Shown: positions 1 through 9,777, counted from the stretch's first letter. The stretch is 64,000 bases of DNA from Persicobacter diffluens (GCF_036244895.1 NZ_BQKE01000002.1:1116001-1180000), one strand, 5' to 3'. The notes: a model not told the origin generated them from the sequence alone. Numbers and translations: made by a program.

Positions 1-74
1 GGCCCCATTTTACAGGATTGAACCAATAAAACCACCAAAAATGGCATCCACCAAAAGTGTTGCTTACTATTCAT
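1..74 (-). CDS. Outer-membrane efflux channel lipoprotein, 5' end only
   Basis: A minus-strand reading frame opens with ATG at 74-72, overlaps the end of the pump gene by 8 bases, and runs off the left edge. The 24 visible codons form a lipoprotein signal: charged start (MNSKQH), hydrophobic core (FLVVLLVQ) and lipobox with Cys at residue 21 (VQSC). Third place in an adaptor-pump-channel operon, together with the lipobox, fits an OprM/NodT-type TolC-family outer-membrane factor. The family assignment is inference from context, because no domain is visible. Confidence 0.7.
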   Translation of the reverse strand, partial: MNSKQHFWWMPFLVVLLVQSCKMG

Positions 75-3000
75 TACGGCCTCCCTTCTGCTGTTGGTGG
101 CCTCCAAAAAATTTGGCCATAAATGATTGCTGATATTCCACTATGCTTTTGAAAAATAAAGGAATGAATACAATTCCGACCGTAGTGGCCAGGATCATCC
201 CGGTGAATACTCCCGTACCGATAGAATGTCGGGCAGCAGCCCCTGCGCCTGATGCAATTACCAGCGGAATCATCCCCAACACAAAGGAAAGGGAGGTCAT
301 CAGAATCGGGCGAAAACGCTGAGAGGCTGCCTGCAAGGCTGCTTCACCGGCACTCAAGCCCTCTTTATCCATTTTTTCTTTGGCAAATTCCACGATCAGA
401 ATGGCATTCTTAGCCGATAAACCGATAAGAGAAATCATCCCAATCTGGAAATATACATCATTTTGTAAGCCTCGAACCCAAACCCCAATAAAGGCACCAA
501 AAATGGCGATGGGCAGGGTAATCAAAACCACCACCGGAATCACCCAACTTTCGTACTGGGCAGATAAAAATAAGAATACGAACAAGATAACCACCGCGAC
601 TATCGGTCCAAGCTGCCCTTCGGCCTCTTTTTCCTCATAAGACATCCCCGACCACTGATAGCCCATTCCTTCAGGCAATACTTTTGCGGCCTCTTCTTCA
701 ATAGCGGCCATGGCTTGCCCGGAAGAGTAACCCGGTGCTGCTATTCCCTGAATGGTGGTCGACAGGAACATATTAAAACGGTTGACACTTCCCGGCCCGG
801 TAATTTGTTCCACAGAGCCCAGCGCACTCACCGGTACCATGCTCCCGTTTGCCGTGCGAACAAAGAACAAGTTCAGATTATTGATATTCCGACGATACTC
901 CTCCTCTGCCATCAGGTTCACCCGGTAAACCCGGTTAAATTTATTAAAATCATTCACATAGAGGTTACCCAGAAAGGCGCGCATGGCCGAAAATACATCC
1001 GCCAGCGGAATGCCCAGAAATTTGGTGCGATCACGGTCAAGGTTAAAAAACAACTGGGGAATTTCCGGTTGAATGTTGACATTGACTTCCGCCAGTTCTT
1101 TTCTACTTCTTGCCGCATTTAATAGGGTATCTGCCGCTGAAAGTAGTTTTTCCATTGAATTCCCGGAACGATCCTGCAATTGAAATTCAAAACCGCCCCC
1201 ATCACCCAAACCGGGAATTACCGGCGGCTTTGTAATGGCGGAGGTGGCTTCGGGATATTTATAGAATTCCTCCCGCAGGTCCTGAATAATCTGATCAATC
1301 TGTAATTCTTCCGTCGTCCGTTCATCCCATGGTTTCAAAATCACGGTCATCATCCCGCGGGATTCCGTGCCCCCAACCCGGTTACTGCGTCCTTTTACCG
1401 TTTGTACATAGGCAACCGCCGGGTGAGACATGATAAAAGCCTCCGCACGATCCACCACTCTGGAGGTTCGGTCTAAGGAGGCGCCATCGGGTAAGGCAAT
1501 TTCTACGGTGAAATAACCCTGATCTTCCTCGGGAATGAAAGAGGTTGGGGTAGTATAGCCCAACAAGGCGATAAAAACGATAAACATTCCAAAGGCGGCA
1601 AACATGCGCTTTCGGTGGTCAAATCCCCATCGAACATATTGGGTGTATTTCCCGTTTCCGCTATCGATCCATTGGTCTATTTTCTCAAAAATGACCGATT
1701 TTTTCCCGGTCCTCGGTTTTAACAAAATGGCACACAGGGCAGGAGAAAGGGTTAGTGCCACCACAGTGGATAACAATACCGAAACTGCGATGGTAATGGA
1801 AAACTGTTGAAAAAGCGTACCCGTAATCCCACCTAAAAAACTTACCGGAACAAAAACAGCCGCAAGCACCAAAGAGGTGGTAATCAATGCCCCTACCAGC
1901 TCTTTCATCGCCTTATGGGTGGCTGCCCGGGCATCAAGACCTTCTTCTTCCATGATCCGCTCCACGTTTTCCACCACCACAATGGCATCATCTACCACAA
2001 TACCGATCGCTAAAATTAATCCCAACAGGGTCAGGGTGTTCAGCGAAAACCCAAATGCCAGCATGACCGCAAAAGTACCTATCAGAGAAATCGGTACGGC
2101 TATGGTCGGGACTAAAGTAGAGCGCCAGGATTGCAAAGAGAGGTAAACCACAAGCACTACCAAAATGATCGCTTCCAGCAGGGTGATGTAAACTTCCTTG
2201 ATCGAAGCCGTAATAAACTCTGTGGCATCAAAAGAAAAAGTATAATCTATTCCTTCCGGAAAATTCTTTTTCAGCTGCTCCATTTCCTTTTCAATATTGC
2301 TGGCCACTTCCAGGGCATTGGCACCCTGTAGCAGGAAGATGTCCAGCATGGCAGCATTTTGTCCGCTCAGGCCTGAACTTTCCCGATAATTAGAGGCGGC
2401 CAGTTCCACCCTGGCGACATCCCTGATTCGGATAAAAGATCCATCCAGGTTAGCCCGGACAATGATGTTTTCAAACTCCTCAACGGTCGATAATCGTCCT
2501 TTGGCTGTAATGGGTAAGGTAATGTCAATATGCTCCGCGGGCTGAATACCGAGTTCTCCACCAGCTGATTCCCGGTTCTGGTCCTTAATGGCATCAGAAA
2601 GATCATTGGTCGTCAGGCTATAAGCCGCCAGGCGATCCGGTTGCACCCAAATCCGCATGGAATAATAGCGTGAGCCCACATTGCTGATACGCCCCACTCC
2701 GGCTACCCGACGCAGGGGATCTAAAACATTAATGGTGGCAAAGTTGGAGAGGTAGATTTCATCAAATTTCGGGTCATCTGAAGTCAGACTGACGGTCAAA
2801 ATTTTGGCAGCAGCTTGTTTTTCCACCTGTACCCCATTTTGAACCACTTCTGCGGGCAGCTTGGCTTCGGCTCGCTTCACTCTATTTTGCACTTCTACCG
2901 CTGCAAGGTCAGGGTCAGTGCCTACCTTAAAAGTCAAATTAATGGTCAACCCACCCGTATTGGTACTTTTGGAACTCATGAAAATCATGTTGGGCGTTCC

Positions 3001-3213
3001 GTTAAGCTGTTGCTCCAGTTCGGTCCCCACGGCTTCATTCACCACCTTTGCATTCGCTCCGGGATAGTTGGTCGAAACGGTCACCACCGGCGGTGTAATG
3101 TCCGGATATTGGGCAATAGGTAACTGGGTAATGGCAATAACCCCCAGCAGTACAATCAAAATTGAAATAACGGCCGAGAATATTGGTCGGTCAATAAAAA
3201 AAGAAGGTCCCAT
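67..3213 (-). CDS. RND efflux pump permease, HAE1 (AcrB/MexB) family
   Basis: Inner-membrane proton/drug antiporter of a tripartite efflux system that would export hydrophobic or amphiphilic compounds. At 1048 residues it has the normal AcrB length. It opens with TM1 (SAVISILIVLLGVIAI), has two large periplasmic loops and the expected pattern of 12 membrane segments. The proton-relay acidic pair is visible in TM4 (GIVVDDAIVVVENVERI, about residues 400-416), and the TM10 lysine motif is present (GLSAKNAILIVEFAKE). The PGSVNRFNMF stretch is also typical of AcrB. The start overlaps the adaptor stop by one base, so the genes are translationally coupled. Substrates cannot be read from sequence. 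Confidence 0.95.
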   Translation of the reverse strand: MGPSFFIDRPIFSAVISILIVLLGVIAITQLPIAQYPDITPPVVTVSTNYPGANAKVVNEAVGTELEQQLNGTPNMIFMSSKSTNTGGLTINLTFKVGTDPDLAAVEVQNRVKRAEAKLPAEVVQNGVQVEKQAAAKILTVSLTSDDPKFDEIYLSNFATINVLDPLRRVAGVGRISNVGSRYYSMRIWVQPDRLAAYSLTTNDLSDAIKDQNRESAGGELGIQPAEHIDITLPITAKGRLSTVEEFENIIVRANLDGSFIRIRDVARVELAASNYRESSGLSGQNAAMLDIFLLQGANALEVASNIEKEMEQLKKNFPEGIDYTFSFDATEFITASIKEVYITLLEAIILVVLVVYLSLQSWRSTLVPTIAVPISLIGTFAVMLAFGFSLNTLTLLGLILAIGIVVDDAIVVVENVERIMEEEGLDARAATHKAMKELVGALITTSLVLAAVFVPVSFLGGITGTLFQQFSITIAVSVLLSTVVALTLSPALCAILLKPRTGKKSVIFEKIDQWIDSGNGKYTQYVRWGFDHRKRMFAAFGMFIVFIALLGYTTPTSFIPEEDQGYFTVEIALPDGASLDRTSRVVDRAEAFIMSHPAVAYVQTVKGRSNRVGGTESRGMMTVILKPWDERTTEELQIDQIIQDLREEFYKYPEATSAITKPPVIPGLGDGGGFEFQLQDRSGNSMEKLLSAADTLLNAARSRKELAEVNVNIQPEIPQLFFNLDRDRTKFLGIPLADVFSAMRAFLGNLYVNDFNKFNRVYRVNLMAEEEYRRNINNLNLFFVRTANGSMVPVSALGSVEQITGPGSVNRFNMFLSTTIQGIAAPGYSSGQAMAAIEEEAAKVLPEGMGYQWSGMSYEEKEAEGQLGPIVAVVILFVFLFLSAQYESWVIPVVVLITLPIAIFGAFIGVWVRGLQNDVYFQIGMISLIGLSAKNAILIVEFAKEKMDKEGLSAGEAALQAASQRFRPILMTSLSFVLGMIPLVIASGAGAAARHSIGTGVFTGMILATTVGIVFIPLFFKSIVEYQQSFMAKFFGGHQQQKGGRNE

Positions 3214-4418
3214 TATTGATCACCCCCTTCCGCTATACTGTCCTGCTCATTCTGAAGGGCCTCTTCAAAAGCTTCAAAACTATGGACCGCCTTTACCTTT
3301 TGGCCCGGAACAACTTTATGAATGCCTTCTTTTATATAGACTTCATGCTCCCACAATCCACGTGTGATCAATACCTCCTGATCCAATTCAGTACCCGTTT
3401 CTACCATACGGCGCTCCACCGTATTATCCTTGCGCACAATAAAGACATAGGCACCCCCATCCTCTATCAAAAGCGCCTTCCGGGGAATGACCACCACATC
3501 TTCATACACCTGTAGCAGTAAGGAAACTTTGGTGAATTGGCCCGGCAAAATGATCCGGTCCGGATTAGGCACCAGGGCCTGGACCTCAAAGGTTCCCGTT
3601 TTAGGGTTTACCTTGGGCTCGACAAAATTCAAACGACCATCGTAATTGTATTCCGAGTTATCCGGCAGGGTAATCTTGACTTTAGGCGTCCACCCACGGG
3701 TACTGTCCGATATCTGGGACAGGGAACTGGTCGCTTTTTTCCTTTGGGCGTTGAGGTAATCAATAACGGAAATATTGAAATTCACCCGCACAGGATCCAA
3801 CTGCAAAACCGAGGCCAGCAGCGAATTACTTCCGGGCCCGACCAGGGTTCCGATATCTACATTCGATTTGGAGATATACCCATCGAGAGGGGATTGAATT
3901 TTTGTATATTCTAACTCTAATTGTGATTGTTTCAGCTGTGCCTCGTTCATCATATACCGCGCTTCGGCAGACTCTAAGGCGGATTGTGCATTGTCTAAAT
4001 CCAATTGAGAGGCGGCATTTTGCTCATACAGTGGCTTGAGTCGCGCAACATCCCTGCGTGCTTTTTGTTTTTCTACTTCAGACTGATTCAGACTCGCCTT
4101 AAACTGATTCACACTTGCCAGATAGGGCCGCTGATCGATTACATATAAAACCTGTCCTTTCCTAACATAAGATCCTTCCTGAAATAACCTTTCCTCCAAA
4201 AAGCCATCCACACGGGCGCGGATTTCAACATTGAGTGAGGCCTCGGTTCTCCCAACATAATCACCAAAAATCTCAACATCACGTGTGGCTACGGAATCTA
4301 CGGCTACGACAGGAGGTGGTGGTGTTTGTTTTTTCTCTCCACAAGCCACTTGAAAGAATAAAATTATTAAAAAAAATAAATAGTGCTGTTCTTTGGCTCG
4401 ACAAATGAGTGTTTGCAT
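3213..4418 (-). CDS. RND efflux periplasmic adaptor (AcrA/MexA-type membrane fusion protein), lipoprotein
   Basis: Membrane fusion protein linking the RND pump to the outer-membrane channel. The N-terminus has a hydrophobic stretch ending in a lipobox (FFQVAC, Cys26), so it should be lipid-anchored. It then shows the beta-barrel/lipoyl half (RARVDGFLEERLFQEGSYVRKGQVLY), a long alpha-hairpin rich in Gln/Glu/Ala (about residues 105-170), the second lipoyl half (IQSPLDGYISKSNVDIGTLV) and the C-terminal barrel (LPGQFTKVSL). At 401 residues it is a usual length. It is the first gene of the operon; its start faces the divergent ECF sigma gene across about 340 bases. Confidence 0.93.
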   Translation of the reverse strand: MQTLICRAKEQHYLFFLIILFFQVACGEKKQTPPPPVVAVDSVATRDVEIFGDYVGRTEASLNVEIRARVDGFLEERLFQEGSYVRKGQVLYVIDQRPYLASVNQFKASLNQSEVEKQKARRDVARLKPLYEQNAASQLDLDNAQSALESAEARYMMNEAQLKQSQLELEYTKIQSPLDGYISKSNVDIGTLVGPGSNSLLASVLQLDPVRVNFNISVIDYLNAQRKKATSSLSQISDSTRGWTPKVKITLPDNSEYNYDGRLNFVEPKVNPKTGTFEVQALVPNPDRIILPGQFTKVSLLLQVYEDVVVIPRKALLIEDGGAYVFIVRKDNTVERRMVETGTELDQEVLITRGLWEHEVYIKEGIHKVVPGQKVKAVHSFEAFEEALQNEQDSIAEGGDQ

Positions 4419-4754
4419 GTGTTATGGTTTTTAATCTGAGCGATAGGATTGACATTCAAGCTCAGTGTTTTTCTATCTAAAGTATTCATTTGGAGTGCTT
4501 TACAAAAAAATAGGCAGCTTGGTCATTTCATCCCTTTTAAAGTCAAAAATGGACAGTTAATTGTATTTTCAAAAACTACACCAAAAGAAGCCATCACCCA
4601 TCTTTTCCCCCCCTGAGCAATATAATCAATTGAATGAAAAGTCACCGAATTTATTAAAATAATCTAAAAACAGACCCCGCTCATCCTCAAGTTTTCACTA
4701 AATTTGTTCTCATTAAGGTAAGGCTACTTTCCATCAATTGCTAAACACATAAAA
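4419..4754. other. Divergent intergenic region (efflux operon / ECF sigma)
   Basis: This 336-base AT-rich gap has no gene. TAAATTTG at 4699-4706 matches the Bacteroidota -7 consensus TAnnTTTG and points at the sigma gene, but no good -33 TTG was seen at the proper distance. No promoter was recognised for the efflux operon on the other strand, and no clear operator palindrome was seen. Confidence 0.35.
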
Positions 4755-5342
4755 TTGGATATATCATTAGACGATAAAGAAGTTTTTCGAAACTTTCAAA
4801 ATGGGGAAGTGAATGCGTATGAGCAATTATTCAATACCTATTACGAAGCGTTGAGCCATTTTGCCATGCGCTACCTCGGAGACCCGGATCAGGCAGAAGA
4901 AGTGGTGCAGGAGCTTTTCGTGAACCTTTGGGAAAAACGTTCACAGCTCCAGATCAATTCCTCTATCAAAAGCTATCTTTTCGGTGCAATCCGCAACAAT
5001 TGCCTGCAATGGCTAAAAAAACAAAAGGTGCGTGACCATTATCAGGAAGAGGTGCTGGCGACCCGAAAAGACCCGCATTTTGAAGACTTGGACGTAATGG
5101 TAGAATTAGAATTGAGTGAAAAGATCAATGCCATCATCAGTAGCCTTCCTGAACAAAGGCAACGGATTTTTAAGATGAGTCGCTTTGAGGATAAGAAATA
5201 CCAGGAGATTGCAGATGAATTATCCCTTTCCATAAAGACGGTGGAAAACCAAATGGGTAAAGCCCTGAAAACACTCCGATCCGAACTACAGGAATATTTA
5301 CCGCTGTTAATGCTCATTTTATGGGAATGGACAAAAAAATAG
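4755..5342 (+). CDS. ECF RNA polymerase sigma factor (FecI-like, Bacteroidota type)
   Basis: Extracytoplasmic-function sigma-70 factor of 195 residues. Region 2 is at about residues 38-62 (YLGDPDQAEEVVQELFVNLW), the core-binding and -10 recognition part. Region 4 is at about 131-172 (LPEQRQRIFKMSRFEDKKYQEIA, then a helix-turn-helix LSLSIKTVENQM). The frame starts with TTG at 4755; no ATG lies near in frame, so this start is preferred but not certain. It is followed after 66 bases by fecR, the classical sigma/anti-sigma arrangement of Bacteroidota nutrient-sensing loci, so it probably controls this locus. Confidence 0.92.
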   Translation: MDISLDDKEVFRNFQNGEVNAYEQLFNTYYEALSHFAMRYLGDPDQAEEVVQELFVNLWEKRSQLQINSSIKSYLFGAIRNNCLQWLKKQKVRDHYQEEVLATRKDPHFEDLDVMVELELSEKINAIISSLPEQRQRIFKMSRFEDKKYQEIADELSLSIKTVENQMGKALKTLRSELQEYLPLLMLILWEWTKK

Positions 5343-5408
5343 AGGGCCGATAGGGGTAAAATCATCTTCAAGCATCATTAATAAGAATGGCGGTAAGCGC
5401 TCAACACT

Positions 5409-6422
5409 ATGACACAAGAAACAATAGATCAATATATTTTCAGATTTCTGGATGGTTCAGCCAGCCGAGAGGAAGAGCAGGCTTTGAGGAACTGGCGGGG
5501 ACTGAAAGAAGAAAATGAAACCTACTTTAAACATTTCAGGCAAATCTGGCAGCTTTCCCGCCTGGAACATATCCAAAAACAAAAACCTCAATTCGATAAA
5601 AAGAAAGCCTGGGAAAAGATAAAACCACAGGAAAAGACCATCGCAAGCCCCGGCTTCCGAATAGGGCATTACCTTAATCGTACTACGGCCGCAATTGCGG
5701 CCATGCTGGTGGCTGGACTGGTGATTTTTTTCCAGTTTTTTTACCATCCATCCCCGGAAAATATTCACTTTGTTGCTCAATCCATTGAAGAGCTAAGCCT
5801 TCCTGATGGTAGTATCATCACGCTGAATGAAGGAGCAGTGATTGATTACCCGGAAGCATTCACAGGAGAACAAAGAGCCATTAAATTTCAGGGAGAAGCT
5901 TTTTTTGATATCGCCAAAAACCCGGACAAGCGCTTTATTATTCAAATGAAAAACACCCGGGTGGAAGTATTGGGAACCTCATTCAATATCCTTGAAAAAC
6001 CCAATGAGGAGGTGGAAGTATCTGTCCAAAGCGGAAAGGTCGCCTTTTATGCTGCAGAGATTCAGAACGAACATGCTGAAGAGGAAGATAAAATCATCAT
6101 GACCCAGGGAGATGCGGCGGTTTACCGCCCTGCGGTGGACAAAATTGAGCCCATCAAAATACCTTCCCTCAACAGTACTTCCTGGAAAACCAAAATATTC
6201 ACCTTCAATGAAACGCCCTTACCGATTGTGATCGCAGACCTGAGTAAAGGTTATAAAGTGAAGTTTATCATTGATGATCCTGCACTGAATACCTGTTCTC
6301 TTTCGATGTATAACCGCAAGGCGCAAAGTCTGGATCAGGTACTCCAAACCATTGAATTGAGCCTGGGCATCAGCATTGAGAAAAAACAGGATGGCTATCA
6401 TCTCAAAGGCAGCTGTGAATAA
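5409..6422 (+). CDS. FecR-family anti-sigma factor
   Basis: Inner-membrane anti-sigma regulator of the preceding ECF sigma factor. The N-terminal cytoplasmic part (about 1-90) begins with the typical short acidic helix region (FLDGSASREEEQALRNW). One membrane segment follows at about 92-112 (AAIAAMLVAGLVIFFQFFY), then the periplasmic FecR domain (LPDGSIITLNEGAVIDYP, QGEAFFDIAKNPDKRFII, EVLGTSFNI) and a C-terminal DUF4974-like part (FNETPLPIVIADLSKGYKV) that in this family contacts the STN domain of the partner. At 337 residues it has normal length. The partner is probably the next gene, 8 bases downstream, which does carry an STN domain. Confidence 0.93.
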   Translation: MTQETIDQYIFRFLDGSASREEEQALRNWRGLKEENETYFKHFRQIWQLSRLEHIQKQKPQFDKKKAWEKIKPQEKTIASPGFRIGHYLNRTTAAIAAMLVAGLVIFFQFFYHPSPENIHFVAQSIEELSLPDGSIITLNEGAVIDYPEAFTGEQRAIKFQGEAFFDIAKNPDKRFIIQMKNTRVEVLGTSFNILEKPNEEVEVSVQSGKVAFYAAEIQNEHAEEEDKIIMTQGDAAVYRPAVDKIEPIKIPSLNSTSWKTKIFTFNETPLPIVIADLSKGYKVKFIIDDPALNTCSLSMYNRKAQSLDQVLQTIELSLGISIEKKQDGYHLKGSCE

Positions 6423-6430
6423 TTTTTAAA

Positions 6431-8440
6431 ATGAATCCTTTACGCTTGAAGCAGTTATATAGCCTGATAATTTGTGTAATGTGGGGCATTTCCCCGCTAT
6501 TTGCCCAAAATATCCTTCAGAAAAAAATAGAATTGGCTCCTACTTCGGATCACTTTTCGGCCATTATGCACCAGTTAAGCCAGCAGGCGGGTTTTGACTT
6601 TGCCTATAATGCGGCACTTTTTGCGGCAGATGAAAAATACCAAATCGAAGCAAACAATGAACCCCTGAGCCAAGTGCTGGATTCCTTTTTGAGCCCAATG
6701 GAGATGTCCTATAAAGTGATTGGGGAACAGATCATTATTTACCCGGACAAAAAGGTTAAAGAGCGTAAAGCCAGCCGTACTATTTCCGGCTTAATTATGG
6801 ATCAGCAAAGCGGTGAAGGCTTGGCTGGAATTGAGATTCATGATGAATATTGGGGCATGATCGCCTATACCGATGCCAATGGGCGCTTTGAAAGAACTTT
6901 TAAGCAACCTACCGTAAATTTAAACCTGTGGCTTAGAGGCGGAAATTACCAGGAAAAGCACCTCAAAATTCGCCTGACACAGGACCGCTCCATCAATATC
7001 ATGATGGAAAAAGAAGCCGCGTTGGAACGTAAAAGCCAAACGCCGGCCAATTTCCTGGTCACTACCAGCCCGAAAATAGCGCCATTGGATGAACTGAAAA
7101 TGGTACAGATTTTCGTTTCGGAGGACAAAACAGAGGCTTTAGCGGCATCCGATACCCTTATTTACAGTCCCTTTCAGGTGGGCCTCCTTCCAGCCTTAAG
7201 CAGTAATTTCCTTAAAAATGCTCAATCCATAAATGGCGCCTCTTTTAACTTGCTGGCAGGATATGCCGCCGGGGTACAAGGCATTGAAATGGGTGGCATC
7301 GCTAATATTGACCGATTTGATATGCGTGGGGCACAGCTGGCCGGGGTAACCAATATCATCGGCGGGTCAGTGGAAGGGATACAAATGGCGGGTATCTTTA
7401 ATCACAGTAAGGGCTATATCTCTGGTGCGCAGATGGCTGGCGTAACCAATATCGCGCATAAAGAAATGGCCGGTATTCAGATGGCCGGGATAAATAATGT
7501 GCATCAGGGACGCATTACAGGCCTTCAAATGGCCGGGGTATCCAATGTGTTGACTTCCGGCGGAAAAGGGCTTCAGGTAGCGGGTATCAGCAACATGACC
7601 AAAGGAGAATACCTGGGTGTACAGCTAAGCGCAGTCCTTAACCGAAGTAAAGATAAAATGAAAGGCTGGCAGGTAGCCGGATTGATCAATGTGGTAGCGG
7701 ACAGCCTGGAGGGGTTTCAGCTTGCGGCGCTAAGTAATATCAATAAGAAATACCTGAATGGCAGCCAGGTTTCCGCACTGAATAACACCAACCGTGGCAA
7801 CATGATGGGTTTTCAGTTTAGCCTCTCCAATAATTCTCAGCAAAAACTTCATGGTTTGCAGGTGGGGCTGATCAATGTAGCCGATACCATCAGGGGGAGT
7901 CAGTTAGGGCTGATCAACCACGCCCGAAGATTTGAAGGAGGGGTTCCTTTCGGGCTATTCAGCTTTGTCAGCACCGGGGCCAATAATTTAGAACTCCTGT
8001 ATGAAGATGAAAATTTCCTTTCGCTGAATTATAAAACAGGCCACCGACATTTATACAATATCCTTACATATGCCATCAGCATGAATGATTTTGAAACCAT
8101 GACGATGGGCTATGGGCTGGGAAGCGCACCAAAAATTTACCGAAGCCTGAGTCTCAGTGCAGATGTTACTTTCAATTACGTTCAACAAGAGACTAAATTT
8201 TTTGATCACCTCAATTTCCTGGCCAAGGCCGGCTTACAACTTAACTGGAGTATTACGCCTGGCTTTGGGATTTTTGCCGGAGGCCGGTACAATATTCAGT
8301 GGGTCGATATTAATGGACTGGAAGGCCGACCGAGTTCTCTTCGCACCCATCCGCTATGGACCAACCAACAAGATAACATCATTTCCAGTGGCTGGATGAG
8401 TTTTCATGCCGGCATACGAATTGGTCGACTGGGGCACTAA
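6431..8440 (+). CDS. STN-domain, surface-repeat outer membrane protein (LA_2272-like repeats)
   Basis: Secreted protein of 669 residues with a signal peptide ending near SPLFAQ. Residues about 28-108 look like an STN (secretin/TonB short N-terminal) domain, the signalling part that normally talks to FecR. About 115-190 resembles a carboxypeptidase-regulatory-like beta domain (ISGLIMDQQSGEGLAGIEI). Residues about 276-498 carry some dozen repeats of roughly 18 residues with the core G-x-Q-M-A-G-V/I-x-N, as in LA_2272-type surface repeats. The last 170 residues look like outer-membrane beta strands. It replaces the SusC-type TonB receptor expected after fecI-fecR; no plug or full TonB barrel was seen. 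Role proposed by context: surface sensor or target of the sigma/FecR pair. The ligand is unknown. Confidence 0.75.
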   Translation: MNPLRLKQLYSLIICVMWGISPLFAQNILQKKIELAPTSDHFSAIMHQLSQQAGFDFAYNAALFAADEKYQIEANNEPLSQVLDSFLSPMEMSYKVIGEQIIIYPDKKVKERKASRTISGLIMDQQSGEGLAGIEIHDEYWGMIAYTDANGRFERTFKQPTVNLNLWLRGGNYQEKHLKIRLTQDRSINIMMEKEAALERKSQTPANFLVTTSPKIAPLDELKMVQIFVSEDKTEALAASDTLIYSPFQVGLLPALSSNFLKNAQSINGASFNLLAGYAAGVQGIEMGGIANIDRFDMRGAQLAGVTNIIGGSVEGIQMAGIFNHSKGYISGAQMAGVTNIAHKEMAGIQMAGINNVHQGRITGLQMAGVSNVLTSGGKGLQVAGISNMTKGEYLGVQLSAVLNRSKDKMKGWQVAGLINVVADSLEGFQLAALSNINKKYLNGSQVSALNNTNRGNMMGFQFSLSNNSQQKLHGLQVGLINVADTIRGSQLGLINHARRFEGGVPFGLFSFVSTGANNLELLYEDENFLSLNYKTGHRHLYNILTYAISMNDFETMTMGYGLGSAPKIYRSLSLSADVTFNYVQQETKFFDHLNFLAKAGLQLNWSITPGFGIFAGGRYNIQWVDINGLEGRPSSLRTHPLWTNQQDNIISSGWMSFHAGIRIGRLGH

Positions 8441-8483
8441 GGCGAATTATTCAACCTTAATATTAAACTGACCACAAAAAGCT

Positions 8484-8701
8484 TTAAGCCGAATTATTCA
8501 CCGCTTAATTTAGCAACTCACCTTAAACAACTCACTTTCAATCCAATAATACGGTATTTAATTTAATAACGACCCAAATTGAGGTGCGCTTGCATTGTCC
8601 TTAACCCTCTACTTCCCTGGCAAAACACGAAACAGCAATCGTTCTTTCATTGTCTCACCATACAACTGAGTGATGATTTAATCGTTAATATTCCGGCTTA
8701 A
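8484..8701 (+). repeat. R1 MITE-like element, copy 1
   Basis: About 218 bp bounded by the left end TTAAGCCGAATTATTCA and a right end closing in CCGGCTTAA. The interior is diverged but aligns by eye to the other R1 copies (AAATTGAGGTGCGCTTGC, then a TTCCCTGGCAAAACACGAAA stretch). An extra solo left end lies just before it, near 8440-8455. No reading frame inside. It occupies most of the 389-base gap after the surface-repeat gene. Confidence 0.6.
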
Positions 8702-8829
8702 GCAAAAAAAAACCGGCCAGATGATCTTTCCAGAATTTACCATATTCATTTCGGACATTTTGTATTTTCAAATTCATTTCAAGCTTAATTTGCCACACCA
8801 AACTTAACCTTTCTAATAAGTAATTTTAA

Positions 8830-9399
8830 ATGAAAGGATATCTATTGATGTTGGCTTTTGCCTGTTCAGTAACAGGTTTAAAAGCACAAATGACAGCAGA
8901 TGACAAAACCGGCTATGCGCTCAGTCAACATTCCGGTCAACAAAAGTCAATCGCAGAGGAAGAACATCATCATAACCGATTTGAATTAGAGGTTTCATTA
9001 AACAATGATGCCCTTGCGGAATTTACCGGTTCAGTCTACTTCTATAAGGCCAATAAGGTACAAATGACCGTTGACCAAACCGGAGATCACCTGGCAGGGG
9101 TGTTAGTCCATGAAATACCAATTCACAACTCCCATTGGGGAACCTTTTTCGGCTTTGGAATGACTTCCGCCCATCACGAGGCAGAAATTGGAAATCCGGA
9201 AATTCAAGTCTTTTCTCCCCGGGAGAGCTCGCTGGATAATCCTGATGATTATTGGGCACATTCTTTTATCCTTCAGACAGGCCTGGCCTATGCCATCGAC
9301 AGTCATTGGAGTACTGGTTTTACCCTTTCTCCCGGCTATGATTTTACCGATGACCATCTGAATATGGGGGCAACAGTTGATATCGTATTCGGCTTTTAA
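8830..9399 (+). CDS. Secreted protein, probable small outer-membrane beta-barrel, function unknown
   Basis: A 189-residue protein with a clear signal peptide (YLLMLAFACSVTGLKAQ, cleavage near residue 20). The mature part has alternating strands (FELEVSLNNDALAEFTGSVYF, WGTFFGFGMTSAHHEAEIG, SFILQTGLAYAID, WSTGFTLSPGYDF) and ends with an aromatic residue (VDIVFGF), as outer-membrane barrels do. It contains a His-rich patch (EEEHHHNRFE) near residue 45 and HHEAE near 113, which might bind metal. I do not recognise the family. It stands alone between two R1 repeats. Confidence 0.7.
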   Translation: MKGYLLMLAFACSVTGLKAQMTADDKTGYALSQHSGQQKSIAEEEHHHNRFELEVSLNNDALAEFTGSVYFYKANKVQMTVDQTGDHLAGVLVHEIPIHNSHWGTFFGFGMTSAHHEAEIGNPEIQVFSPRESSLDNPDDYWAHSFILQTGLAYAIDSHWSTGFTLSPGYDFTDDHLNMGATVDIVFGF

Positions 9400-9496
9400 A
9401 AAAAATCACCGATGGCCGGGCAGCATCTGACCTGCCGGAAAAGCCAGTAGAAATTGAAAAGCGCATAAAGGGTGGAATGGAAATCGGACAATTTCC

Positions 9497-9719
9497 TGAA
9501 GCCCAATTATTCACCGCTAGATTCATTGAACCGCCGCATACCGCTCGTTATCGAATTATTAAGGTTAGTTTTAGTGGATTTTAAATAGGTCTAATTTGGG
9601 TATACTTACTTTCTCCTCATTTATCTGCTTCCTTGGGAAAAAATCGAAATTGGAAAAATCACCTCATTTTTCCCACCTAGCCGCTAACCGAGGATTTAAA
9701 CATGAATAATCGGGCTTAA
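9497..9719 (+). repeat. R1 MITE-like element, copy 2
   Basis: 223 bp with imperfect 17-bp terminal inverted repeats: 9497-9513 (TGAAGCCCAATTATTCA) and 9703-9719 (TGAATAATCGGGCTTAA), two mismatches. The interior contains the family core (AATTTGGGTATACTTACTTT, then a TTCCTTGGGAAAAAATCGAA stretch). No coding potential. Confidence 0.75.
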
Positions 9720-9740
9720 GACAGTATCTGTGGTGATTCT

Positions 9741-9777
9741 AAAAGCGGATCAGTCCCAAAGCTGATCCGCTTTTTTT
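9741..9777. terminator. Rho-independent terminator, probably bidirectional
   Basis: Perfect 10-bp stem AGCGGATCAG (9744-9753) / CTGATCCGCT (9762-9771) followed by a run of T. A shorter T run exists on the minus strand, so it can also end the thioesterase gene whose stop is at 9793. Confidence 0.85.

Noticed and set aside
380..3123. Several plus-strand ORFs opposite the RND pump
   Set aside because: Shadows of the strongly supported AcrB-like gene.
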